Part shown: in pieces, positions 1-6,417 of the stretch
Numbering within the stretch: position 1 is the first letter of the stretch
How the letters are laid out: each line of letters begins with the position of its first letter
Assembly: GCA_035378955.1 (NCBI GenBank)
Contig: DAOSUS010000104.1
Coordinates: 1 to 9,510 of the forward strand
Direction of reading: 5' to 3'
DNA: 9,510 bases
DNA from: Candidatus Hydrogenedens sp.
GTDB taxonomy: Bacteria; Hydrogenedentota; Hydrogenedentia; Hydrogenedentales; Hydrogenedentaceae
The notes under the pieces: generated by a model
What the model was told of the DNA's origin: nothing
The model's database searches: none
What the model saw: the letters and a program-made list of their open reading frames with translations, nothing else
Translations under genes and position numbers: made by a program

Positions 1-1187
1 CCATAAGGGTCGCTTTCTTCTTTACTTAATTTTTCCCATATTTCTTTTGCTTGTCTTTTTAAATTGTCTGCTTCTTTTATCTTTTCTTCTTTTATTTGCG
101 CATCACTTATTTTTTCAACTTCCTTTATTAATTCCTGGGCTTTTTTTTCATATATTTTCCCCTGATTTCTTAAAATAAACCGGGGTGCTACAGGATTATC
201 AGGAAATCTATTTCTATAATCTTCCCATCCTTGTAAGGCTTCTTCGTATTGTCCATTCAGCTCCTGACAAATATATAATTGTCTTCTTACCCATCGTTCA
301 TGAGGAACACGCACTGCTTCGGTCAAATATCGGACTGCATTGGGGTAATCGTTCATTTTGTTTTTATAAATGGCAAAGCCAAGGTCAAAATATAGTTTAT
401 AATCTCTGGGATTATTACGAATGCCTTTCTTTAAAAAGTCAATGGCTAAGTAATAAAAAGTTTCCTTTTCTCCAACACAAGCTTTATATTTTGGATTCCA
501 TTTTTTCAGGTGTTGAGGTGTATCAATAAGTTTAGCAGTAGCATTATATGCCAGGTGCCATGCTCCGATAAGATATGCTTCAACAAAGTTAGGGTCTAAT
601 GTTACACAGGTTCTCATTAAAGGGACCATACGATATAGCAATCCTTGATGCCAATAACGGTCTACTTCAAGCCAAATCAAACTTGCAGCAATTTTTCTAA
701 AGCCAAAGAACAAGTTAAAGATATTAACTCCACTTTCTTGGGCTTCTGCATAGGTTATATTTCTATTAAATTCTATTTTCCCCTCTCTAAGATTTTTCAG
801 AAATTCTTTTTTCAATTCTTCCATTTCTTTTTTGGTTGTTATCTTCCATATTATAGGGTCGTTCGATATATCACCTATTATATTTGCAAAATTTTCACGA
901 TAAGATATTGTATTATCTATAGAATCCTTAACTTGTTTTTCATTTTGAAGTATTGGAATGGCTTTTTCTGATACTTTATCAAAAAGTTGTAAATCAACAA
1001 ATTTTTCTGTTTTTTGTTCTCCTTCTGAAGCCTGAAATAGTCTTTCCTGTGTTCCTACTGCAAGTATCCATCTATAAAAAGCCTCGCATTCTCTATAAAA
1101 TTCAACATGCCTACCTTGATAAGCACCTAAAATTACAAATATTATAAATAAGAGTGATAATATTATATTTACTTTTTTATCAGTCAT
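1..1187 (-). CDS. Membrane-anchored TPR-like protein, C-terminus cut by window edge
   Basis: The frame is open from ATG at 1187 to the left edge, giving 395 residues with no stop, so the 3' end is missing. Residues 7-23 form one hydrophobic helix (ILSLLFIIFVIL) after a short lysine-containing start, which fits a signal anchor. The rest would then face outward. Residues 155-215 form a helical block rich in aromatic residues, including LIWLEVDRYWHQG and LDPNFVEAYLIGAWHLAYN. Residues 243-335 look like TPR helices, for example NPRDYKLYFDLGFAIYK and YEEALQGWEDYRNRFPDNP. From about 343 the chain is highly charged (Lys/Glu) and may be a coiled coil. The gene starts 13 nt after the permease stop with only a weak ribosome site (AGAG/AAAG), so it is probably co-transcribed and perhaps translationally coupled. 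I do not recognise a named family. The likely role is as a scaffold or partner of the neighbouring ABC-2 exporter, which is inference from position only. Confidence 0.82.
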   Translation of the reverse strand, partial: MTDKKVNIILSLLFIIFVILGAYQGRHVEFYRECEAFYRWILAVGTQERLFQASEGEQKTEKFVDLQLFDKVSEKAIPILQNEKQVKDSIDNTISYRENFANIIGDISNDPIIWKITTKKEMEELKKEFLKNLREGKIEFNRNITYAEAQESGVNIFNLFFGFRKIAASLIWLEVDRYWHQGLLYRMVPLMRTCVTLDPNFVEAYLIGAWHLAYNATAKLIDTPQHLKKWNPKYKACVGEKETFYYLAIDFLKKGIRNNPRDYKLYFDLGFAIYKNKMNDYPNAVRYLTEAVRVPHERWVRRQLYICQELNGQYEEALQGWEDYRNRFPDNPVAPRFILRNQGKIYEKKAQELIKEVEKISDAQIKEEKIKEADNLKRQAKEIWEKLSKEESDPY

Positions 1188-1200
1188 AAGTCTTTATTCT

Positions 1201-2043
1201 CTATACTTCTCTTTTTCTGAAAATCCAATATGCAAGGATATACCCACAAACAGCATAAATAAGTCCATACAAAACTAATTGAGGAATTAAAACATCTGTA
1301 GGTGGGTCGTTGGGTTGTGAATTTATAATTTGTGTTTTTAAACTAAATCTCTGTAAATTGGGTAAGACATTCCACAAGATATAAGCGATATAGCCAATTA
1401 GAGAATCAAGCCATTCTCCTGTTTGTCCGGAACGATTGTAAACATCTTTTAGATATTCGGTAAGACTACCCGTTATGTATATGAAAAGACCTGCTATAGT
1501 GGGCAAAACGGAGGAACTTGAAGCACATGCTATCGCAAAAGTTAATGCAGAAACTATTAAAAATTCAAAATATGTTAAGAAAACAGACCATAAAAGCAAA
1601 GTAGGTAAAATTTGTTGTTTTATATATAAAGAAATAAAGAAAAGTCCTCCCATTAAACAAAGGTTCATAATAATAATTAACTGAACACCTAAAAATTTAC
1701 CGAAAAGGTATTGGAAACGACGAACAGGTTTCGATAACACAGTGTATATTACCCGATTTTCTATTTCTGTAGGAACAACAGATGCAGAAATAAAAATAGT
1801 TATTAAGATACCAAATATTGAAATCGTGGTAACACAAATATCTTTTATCAATTTCAAATCCATATCGGTGCTAACATCACCTACCGTTGCCTGATTAATA
1901 AATGATGTCATAAATGTAGCACCAAAGATAACAAGAAGACTGAGAATGAGAAAACCGACCAAAGTTTTCCTTCTTAAGCCTTCTCTCCATGTGTATACCG
2001 CAATAAACCAAGGACCTTTTATAAAATCAAGGAGACTTTTCAT
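1201..2043 (-). CDS. ABC-2 type transporter permease
   Basis: This is the membrane subunit of an ABC exporter, 280 residues long. Hydrophobic segments lie near residues 28-48, 70-90, 118-138, 147-170, 172-192 and 255-275, giving about six helices. The amphipathic stretch at 93-119 (EIENRVIYTVLSKPVRRF, then FGKFLG) is typical of the cytoplasmic loop after helix 2 in ABC-2/NosY-like permeases. A soluble loop lies at 196-216. I chose ATG at 2043 because GGAG at 2055-2052 sits 8 nt upstream and the ATPase stop ends 1 nt before it. An in-frame ATG at 2082 would overlap the ATPase gene by 38 nt and add 13 residues with no hydrophobic or conserved look. The permease pairs with the ATPase upstream, probably as a homodimer with two ATPases. 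The substrate is unknown. Confidence 0.88.
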   Translation of the reverse strand: MKSLLDFIKGPWFIAVYTWREGLRRKTLVGFLILSLLVIFGATFMTSFINQATVGDVSTDMDLKLIKDICVTTISIFGILITIFISASVVPTEIENRVIYTVLSKPVRRFQYLFGKFLGVQLIIIMNLCLMGGLFFISLYIKQQILPTLLLWSVFLTYFEFLIVSALTFAIACASSSSVLPTIAGLFIYITGSLTEYLKDVYNRSGQTGEWLDSLIGYIAYILWNVLPNLQRFSLKTQIINSQPNDPPTDVLIPQLVLYGLIYAVCGYILAYWIFRKREV

Positions 2044-2044
2044 T

Positions 2045-3001
2045 TTATGAACTCCGTTCTTTTTTTGCTGAATCAATAACATTTACAAATAATTCTTCCA
2101 ATGTTTCCCGTCGAGGTGTTATTTTTATTAATTGCAAACCAACGGTCTTTCCCAATTCAATGGCATTATACAATTCTTCGTCATTTTTTACTTTGAGATA
2201 TACTTTGTCATTAATCTGGTCTACTACATCTCCCCCTTTATCTTTAATCTCCTGCACCACTCCATTTTTAGCATTTGCAAATTCTATAATCCTATCCTTT
2301 GAAGTAAGTAATTCTTCTAATGTTCCTGAAACACGAAGAATCCCTTCGTACAAAATACCTACACGATTGGAAATCATTTCTACCTCTAAAAGTTCATGAC
2401 TTGAAATAAATAATGTTTTGCCTTCATCTCGTAATCGGGACAAAATATCTCTAATCTCTTTTCGAGCAATAGGGTCAAGACCCGTAGTAGGTTCATCTAA
2501 TATTAAAATTTGAGGGTTACTTATAAGTGCCTGAGCAAGACCTATTCTTTGTCTCATACCTTTTGAATATCCTTTAAGCATTCTTCGACGGGCATGAGAC
2601 ATACTAACAAGTTCTAATACTTCATCAATTCTCTTATTTAATTCTTTTCCCGTTAATCCATAGAGTTGCCCATAAAATCGCAATATTTCTTCCCCTCTCA
2701 GAAAATCGGGATAGTAGGAACCTTCAGGCAAATAACCAATATTTTTTTTGACATAAGCGGAATAAATATCGGTTGTACCCATGATTTGGATTGAGCCAGA
2801 AGTCGGGAATATAAGTCCTAGTAATAGTTTTATTGTCGTCGTTTTTCCTGAGCCATTGGGTCCAAGATACCCATATATTTCAGATGGGAATACTTCTAAG
2901 TTAAGGTTTTTTAAGGCAGATACTTGTTCTCCCCTAAACCCAGTATCATATACCTTTGTTAAATTTTCTGTTTTAATTACCGGGTCAAAATTACTATTCA
3001 T
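2045..3001 (-). CDS. ABC transporter ATP-binding protein (ABC-2 exporter type)
   Basis: This 318-residue ATPase powers the adjacent permease. Walker A is GPNGSGKT (47-54). The Q-loop position reads IGYLPEG (88-94). The signature is YSKGMRQR (145-152), Walker B is ILILDEP (165-171), the D-loop is GLDP (174-177), and the switch histidine is H202 in SSHE. Residues from about 220 to the end form the extra C-terminal domain common in CcmA/NatA-like and gliding-type exporter ATPases (DUF4162-like). All catalytic motifs are intact. ATG at 3001 is the only sensible start, since the next Met is residue 74. Its ribosome site is weak: GGG about 12 nt upstream. It is the first gene of the ATPase-permease-TPR unit and follows a 164-bp intergenic region with a possible promoter. 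Export of a lipid, polysaccharide or peptide is possible, but the sequence does not say which. Confidence 0.93.
   Translation of the reverse strand: MNSNFDPVIKTENLTKVYDTGFRGEQVSALKNLNLEVFPSEIYGYLGPNGSGKTTTIKLLLGLIFPTSGSIQIMGTTDIYSAYVKKNIGYLPEGSYYPDFLRGEEILRFYGQLYGLTGKELNKRIDEVLELVSMSHARRRMLKGYSKGMRQRIGLAQALISNPQILILDEPTTGLDPIARKEIRDILSRLRDEGKTLFISSHELLEVEMISNRVGILYEGILRVSGTLEELLTSKDRIIEFANAKNGVVQEIKDKGGDVVDQINDKVYLKVKNDEELYNAIELGKTVGLQLIKITPRRETLEELFVNVIDSAKKERSS
2052..2055 (-). promoter_or_regulatory. Ribosome binding site deciding the permease start
   Basis: GGAG on the minus strand lies 8 nt before ATG at 2043, inside the end of the ATPase gene. It supports this start over the upstream ATG at 2082, which would overlap the previous gene. 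Confidence 0.65.
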
Positions 3002-3050
3002 ATAAAATAAGAACCCTTTATTTTTTTGTGCAGATTACAAGTAAATATAG

Positions 3051-3063
3051 ATGATTAAATCAT
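3051..3063. promoter_or_regulatory. 13-bp palindrome, possible operator
   Basis: ATGATT-A-AATCAT is a perfect inverted repeat (6-bp arms, 1-bp centre) between the predicted promoter and the ATPase start. It overlaps the expected transcription start, a usual place for a repressor site. No regulator gene is in the window, and AT-rich DNA gives such palindromes by chance. Confidence 0.3.
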
Positions 3064-3069
3064 GTGTTT

Positions 3070-3099
3070 ATGATACTCTAAATAGTTCTTTCTTTTCAA
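3070..3099 (-). promoter_or_regulatory. Possible sigma70-type promoter for the ABC-TPR unit
   Basis: On the minus strand, TTGAAA (3099-3094) and TATCAT (3075-3070) are separated by 18 nt. Each differs from consensus at one or two bases. The start site would fall near 3063, giving a leader of about 60 nt before the ATPase gene. A second TATAAT (3119-3114) has no good -35 partner. In such AT-rich DNA chance matches are common, so confidence is modest. Confidence 0.4.
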
Positions 3100-3165
3100 A
3101 AAGTATTGAATTTATTATATTTGGGGAGAGATTTTAAAATTAATATTTTTCAGATATACTGAATC

Positions 3166-4134
3166 TTATTGTTTTTGTTTATTGATAATTTCAATTATTT
3201 CTTCTGGATTGGGTAGATCATAATCCCAATATTTTACAATCTTGCCCTCTTTAAGATATACCAATCTTGGGGGTTCTTTTCCTATAAGGCTAAGAAAAAG
3301 TCTTACTTTATTACCCATAGAATAGATAGGAAATATTGGTTGAACTTTATTTAAAAATTCTTCTTTTTCTTCTTGGGATTCTTCAAGGCATAGTGCAATA
3401 ATTTTAGGTATACCATTTATTGACATATAATCATTTATTTTAGGAGATTCTTCAATACAGTGGTCACAACCAAAACTTAAAAGTGCTACCAAATATTCAC
3501 CCTGCCCTAAATCGTATATGTTCCCATCTATTTCTATTTTTATTTTTGAGTAAGGAGTTATATTATTATCTTCGACATTCTTTTTATCTATCTGCTCTGA
3601 TTGCAATTGCTGATAACAGAAAAATGAAGTTAGGATAATTAAAATTACCAGTGGAAGATAATATTTGATGTATGTTTTCTTCTGTTCTGACCTTTCTTCT
3701 ATTGGTTTAACTCCCGAAAAACATGCAATAGAAATAATAATAAGTATGATGTTTTTTATTATGGATTCCAATGGACCCATTTCGATTTTACCAAAGCATC
3801 CGCAATCTTTAAGGTCATTAAATATCCAAGCATATAAAATTAAGGAAGTAAAAATAAAAAGGAGTAATAAATTTATTGTCATTGTGAGTCTTCGAAATGG
3901 AAATGAAATTAGGAATAATAGACCTAAAGAAATTTCAATAAGGATTGTTATTGTTGCAATCCATGGGAGAATTTCTTTTTGTGTTATGACACCATAGGCA
4001 TAAATCTGAACACAAAACTGATTGATTTCTATTATTTTTAGTGTGGCACTTGTAAGGAAAAGCAGTCCAAGAGCAATTTCCAACCAACGAAATATCTTAA
4101 ATTTGTATGTATACGGTCTTAAAAAAAATATCAT
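3166..4134 (-). CDS. MauE/DoxX-like membrane protein fused to a thioredoxin-like domain
   Basis: The protein has 322 residues in two parts. The N-terminal part has hydrophobic helices near 14-36, 56-78, 84-105 and 125-141, with LKDCGCFGK (108-116) after helix 3, the hallmark of MauE/DoxX-like proteins. A fifth helix (157-173) leads into a soluble domain (about 195-322) with FGCDHC (CxxC at 223-226) and a likely cis-proline at 288-289 (GKEPPRLVYL), as in thioredoxin/TlpA folds. Basic residues lie at the N-terminus (RPYTYKFKIFR), between helices 2 and 3 (PFRRL) and between helices 4 and 5 (EQKKTYIK). The positive-inside rule therefore puts both cysteine motifs outside the cytoplasm. MauE is known for disulfide formation in methylamine dehydrogenase maturation, but no mau genes are present here. 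A general envelope thiol-disulfide role is inferred. The gene follows pssA after 42 nt, possibly with its own promoter, and the ribosome site is poor. Confidence 0.85.
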   Translation of the reverse strand: MIFFLRPYTYKFKIFRWLEIALGLLFLTSATLKIIEINQFCVQIYAYGVITQKEILPWIATITILIEISLGLLFLISFPFRRLTMTINLLLLFIFTSLILYAWIFNDLKDCGCFGKIEMGPLESIIKNIILIIISIACFSGVKPIEERSEQKKTYIKYYLPLVILIILTSFFCYQQLQSEQIDKKNVEDNNITPYSKIKIEIDGNIYDLGQGEYLVALLSFGCDHCIEESPKINDYMSINGIPKIIALCLEESQEEKEEFLNKVQPIFPIYSMGNKVRLFLSLIGKEPPRLVYLKEGKIVKYWDYDLPNPEEIIEIINKQKQ

Positions 4135-4156
4135 ATTGTTTTCATTTTGTTTCTAA

Positions 4157-4165
4157 ATTATAACA
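4157..4165 (-). promoter_or_regulatory. Possible extended -10 promoter for the MauE-thioredoxin gene
   Basis: The minus strand reads TGTTATAAT, an extended -10 (TGn plus a perfect TATAAT at 4162-4157), in the 42-bp gap after pssA. No convincing -35 lies 17-18 nt upstream, which is tolerated for extended -10 promoters. The start site near 4150 would give a leader of only about 15 nt. Confidence 0.38.
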
Positions 4166-4176
4166 ATGCAGACACA

Positions 4177-5055
4177 CTATAAATTCTTCGGAAGTAGTTC
4201 TTTATTAATTTTTTCTGTTTCCTTCTCTTTTTCTGGTGTGGCAGACAAATATTGATATAATGTGTCTCCAAGTCCGAAGCCGACATAAGCAAGCATAACA
4301 GGAAATAAAACAATTGCTACAGAAGTAGTCATTGCATAGTGAATAATGGCTATAACAAATGCAGTAATTGCAAGGGTAAGAAAAGCGGGTTTTGGAGCAA
4401 AAATAAAATATTTTAATCGGTCTTTTGGATATTTGACGGAACTAACCATAAGTAAAGCAAGGATAACAGCCATAGGACCTAATGCGTAATAAGCAAAAGG
4501 ACCTAATTTATGAAGTTCTAAACGAGGTTCAAAATAGTTTAAAAATAAGACAAAAGCCGATAGGGTACCTCCTGCTGCAGGTGATGGAAGCCCTCTAAAA
4601 GAATCGCGTTTTTCTGTTTCAAATGTGTTAAATCTTGCTAATCTCAATGCAGCACAAATTACATATATAATTGCCATATACGACCCTGTTTTACCTATGA
4701 TGGACTCTGTTCTCGGTGAAACGGGTAAATGAAATCCTTCGGGAAGGTATGCCATAAAAACAAGGATACCCGGAGCAACTCCAAATGTTACCAAATCACT
4801 TAAGCTGTCATATTGTTTGCCAAATTCTGAAACGCTATTTGTCATTTTTGCTATGGTGCCATCTAAAGAATCAAAAATAATAGCTAATAATATAAAATAT
4901 GCTGCTTTGTCAAACTCCGAGCCAATACTCGCAAAAATACTCGCAATACCTAAGTAAAGGCTGATTGTTGTAAATAAACTTGCTAAGACATTAATAGGAT
5001 TGCGTCTTTTTATTTTCAAATCTATTTTTTGTTTTTTTCTTTTTCCTGGCATCAT
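4177..5055 (-). CDS. pssA: CDP-diacylglycerol--serine O-phosphatidyltransferase (phosphatidylserine synthase)
   Basis: This inner-membrane enzyme condenses CDP-diacylglycerol with serine to give phosphatidylserine, the substrate of the Psd encoded just upstream. It has 292 residues. The CDP-alcohol phosphatidyltransferase motif D-x2-D-G-x2-A-R-xn-G-x3-D-x3-D is present as D62, D65, G66, then lysine 70 where arginine is usual, then G79, D83 and D87. The phrase YDSLSDLVTFGVAPG is typical of the membrane-bound type II PssA family. A basic N-terminus (GKRKKQKIDLKIKRR) precedes several helices. I chose ATG at 5055, which lies 1 nt after the psd stop with GGAAGG 10 nt upstream. A TTG at 5073 in the same frame would overlap psd and bury that ribosome site. 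A second ATG follows directly at 5052. The psd neighbour makes serine the expected alcohol. Confidence 0.92.
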   Translation of the reverse strand: MMPGKRKKQKIDLKIKRRNPINVLASLFTTISLYLGIASIFASIGSEFDKAAYFILLAIIFDSLDGTIAKMTNSVSEFGKQYDSLSDLVTFGVAPGILVFMAYLPEGFHLPVSPRTESIIGKTGSYMAIIYVICAALRLARFNTFETEKRDSFRGLPSPAAGGTLSAFVLFLNYFEPRLELHKLGPFAYYALGPMAVILALLMVSSVKYPKDRLKYFIFAPKPAFLTLAITAFVIAIIHYAMTTSVAIVLFPVMLAYVGFGLGDTLYQYLSATPEKEKETEKINKELLPKNL

Positions 5056-5056
5056 T

Positions 5057-5713
5057 TTATTTGAACCTTCCAATAATCGTTAAGCCGGCATATACTTTTT
5101 CTTTGTCCTTTACATATACTTCGCAATTCAAAGGTAAATATAACTCTACACGCGAACCGAATTTTATCATACCAAATTTTTCCCCTTTTTTAATAAAATC
5201 TCCTTCTTTTATCGGGCATACAATCCTACGTGCAATTTTGCCTGCGATTTGCCTAATTGTAATATTTCCTTTCTCGGTTTCTATAAAAAGTGTATTTGAT
5301 TCATTATATTCGCTGGATTGGCTTTTCATCGCATTCATGAATTTGCCTTTTTTATAAATAATCTTTTTTATAACTCCATCGTAAGGAAAACGGTTTACAT
5401 GAGCATTAAAAACAGACATAAAGATAGATATTCTTAAACATTTACCTTCGTAATATTCCTTTTTTTCTATTTCTTTTATTTCTACAATGGTTCCATCCGC
5501 TGGAGAAACGATTTCATCTTCTTTTGCATTTATTACTCTTGGAAAATCACGAAAGAAAAATAGAATGAAAATTGATAGTAGGAAAATGATTATTCCTAAG
5601 GGTAGTAAAGATTTATAATACATAAATCCTAAATAGGATAATAGTAGCCCTATGAGCATACAGGGCAAATAGTATTTCATGCCTATAATCCATGAATTAA
5701 TGGGCTGGTTCAT
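5057..5713 (-). CDS. psd: Phosphatidylserine decarboxylase proenzyme, short type
   Basis: It decarboxylates phosphatidylserine to phosphatidylethanolamine at the membrane, using a pyruvoyl group made by self-cleavage. The 218-residue length fits the short Psd-A class rather than the roughly 300-residue E. coli type. Two hydrophobic segments (about 15-33 and 36-54) anchor it. Conserved blocks are VSPADG (69-74, D73), FMSVFNAHVNR (98-108, H105) and the cleavage site FGSRVELYLP. Cleavage between G186 and S187 would turn S187 into the pyruvoyl group, giving a beta chain of 186 and an alpha chain of 32 residues. D73, H105 and S187 match the known Asp-His-Ser self-cleavage triad. The ATG overlaps the radC stop in an ATGA tetranucleotide, and the pssA start is 1 nt after its stop, so the two lipid genes are tightly linked in one transcript. 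Confidence 0.94.
   Translation of the reverse strand: MNQPINSWIIGMKYYLPCMLIGLLLSYLGFMYYKSLLPLGIIIFLLSIFILFFFRDFPRVINAKEDEIVSPADGTIVEIKEIEKKEYYEGKCLRISIFMSVFNAHVNRFPYDGVIKKIIYKKGKFMNAMKSQSSEYNESNTLFIETEKGNITIRQIAGKIARRIVCPIKEGDFIKKGEKFGMIKFGSRVELYLPLNCEVYVKDKEKVYAGLTIIGRFK
5066..5071 (-). promoter_or_regulatory. Ribosome binding site deciding the pssA start
   Basis: GGAAGG on the minus strand lies inside the last codons of psd, 10 nt before ATG 5055 and 13 nt before ATG 5052. It argues against the in-frame TTG at 5073, which would place this motif within the coding region. Confidence 0.65.
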
Positions 5714-6405
5714 AAAAGTTCTCTTTCTTTTAAACTTACATATTTTCCATCACCAAGTATAATATGGTCTAATAGTTGAACGCCGATAATCTTACCGGCT
5801 TCTTTTAATTGTTTTGTAATTTCAATATCGGTCTGACTTGGTTCAGGGTCTCCTGATGGGTGGTTATGTGTAATAATTATATTAGGAGCACCAATTCTAA
5901 CCGCAAGACGGAATACATCCATAGGACTGGCTACAGTACTATCCAAACCTCCTTGAGATATTGTTTCTACTTTTATAACATCATTTCTTATATTTAATAA
6001 AATACAATTAAAACATTCTATTTCGTATTCTTTGTATCTATTCATCATTAAGTCAGCCACATCTGCTGGTTTCTGGATTCTTTTTATAAATGTTTTTCGA
6101 TGCTCAATAAGTCTTTTTCCCAATTCAAGTGCTGCTTTTAATTCTATCGCCTTAACTTTTCCGACACCTTTTACTTTTTGTATTTCTTCGATGCTTGCCT
6201 GGGAGAGTCTTCTTAAATCTCCAAAAACATTTAAAACATCATCAGCTAATTCAACGGCATTTTTTTCTTTTGTTCCTGTTCTAAAAAGCACGGCTATTAA
6301 TTCAGCATCCCGTAGTGCTTCAGGTCCGTTTTTTTCTAATCGTTCTCGGGGTCTGTCATTTTCAGACATATCCCGAATAGTTTTCTTATATTTATATTCT
6401 TCCAT
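5710..6405 (-). CDS. radC: RadC/JAMM-domain protein
   Basis: The 231-residue protein has the usual RadC layout. The N-terminus carries the family phrase DRPRERLEKNGPEALRDAEL (17-36). A helix-hairpin-helix lies near 73-93 (IQKVKGVGKVKAIEL). The C-terminal MPN+/JAMM domain holds HNHPSGDPEPSQTD (180-193), with metal ligands H180, H182 and D193, S190, and the upstream glutamate probably E147. All key residues are present, so it should bind zinc. The old DNA-repair role of RadC is doubtful; members are JAMM metalloprotease-like proteins of unclear function in chromosomal loci. The start at 6405 has AGAGG 4 nt upstream and lies 12 nt after the prmC stop. Its end overlaps psd by 4 nt, which places it in the rpmE-to-pssA operon. 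Nothing points to a mobile-element version. Confidence 0.94.
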   Translation of the reverse strand: MEEYKYKKTIRDMSENDRPRERLEKNGPEALRDAELIAVLFRTGTKEKNAVELADDVLNVFGDLRRLSQASIEEIQKVKGVGKVKAIELKAALELGKRLIEHRKTFIKRIQKPADVADLMMNRYKEYEIECFNCILLNIRNDVIKVETISQGGLDSTVASPMDVFRLAVRIGAPNIIITHNHPSGDPEPSQTDIEITKQLKEAGKIIGVQLLDHIILGDGKYVSLKERELL

Positions 6406-6417
6406 AATACCTCTTTA

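Noticed and set aside
185..1147. Plus-strand open frames of 64-114 codons opposite the left-edge region
   Set aside because: The minus strand here holds one uninterrupted 395-codon frame with a sensible protein. The plus-strand frames are rich in Phe, Tyr and Ile from reading a Lys/Glu-rich gene backwards and show no domain or ribosome site.
2700..2750. ABC ATPase Q-loop reads GYLPEG without a glutamine
   Set aside because: This replacement is common in ABC-2 exporter ATPases of the NatA/CcmA kind, and all other catalytic motifs are intact, so it is not a sign of inactivation.
3149..3163. Small inverted repeat TTCAG-ATATA-CTGAA just after the MauE-thioredoxin stop, considered as a terminator
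   Set aside because: The stem is only 5 bp and AT-rich, and on the transcribed strand it is followed by A-rich rather than U-rich sequence. It is not a credible intrinsic terminator.
3002..3165. Missed small gene in the 164-bp intergenic region
   Set aside because: No start with a ribosome site leads to a frame of useful length on either strand. The region is AT-rich and better read as promoter DNA.
5710..6405. radC as a marker of a genomic island or anti-phage locus
   Set aside because: RadC-like proteins occur on mobile elements, but here the gene is embedded with 12-nt and overlapping junctions between prmC and psd, with no integrase, tRNA or composition change.
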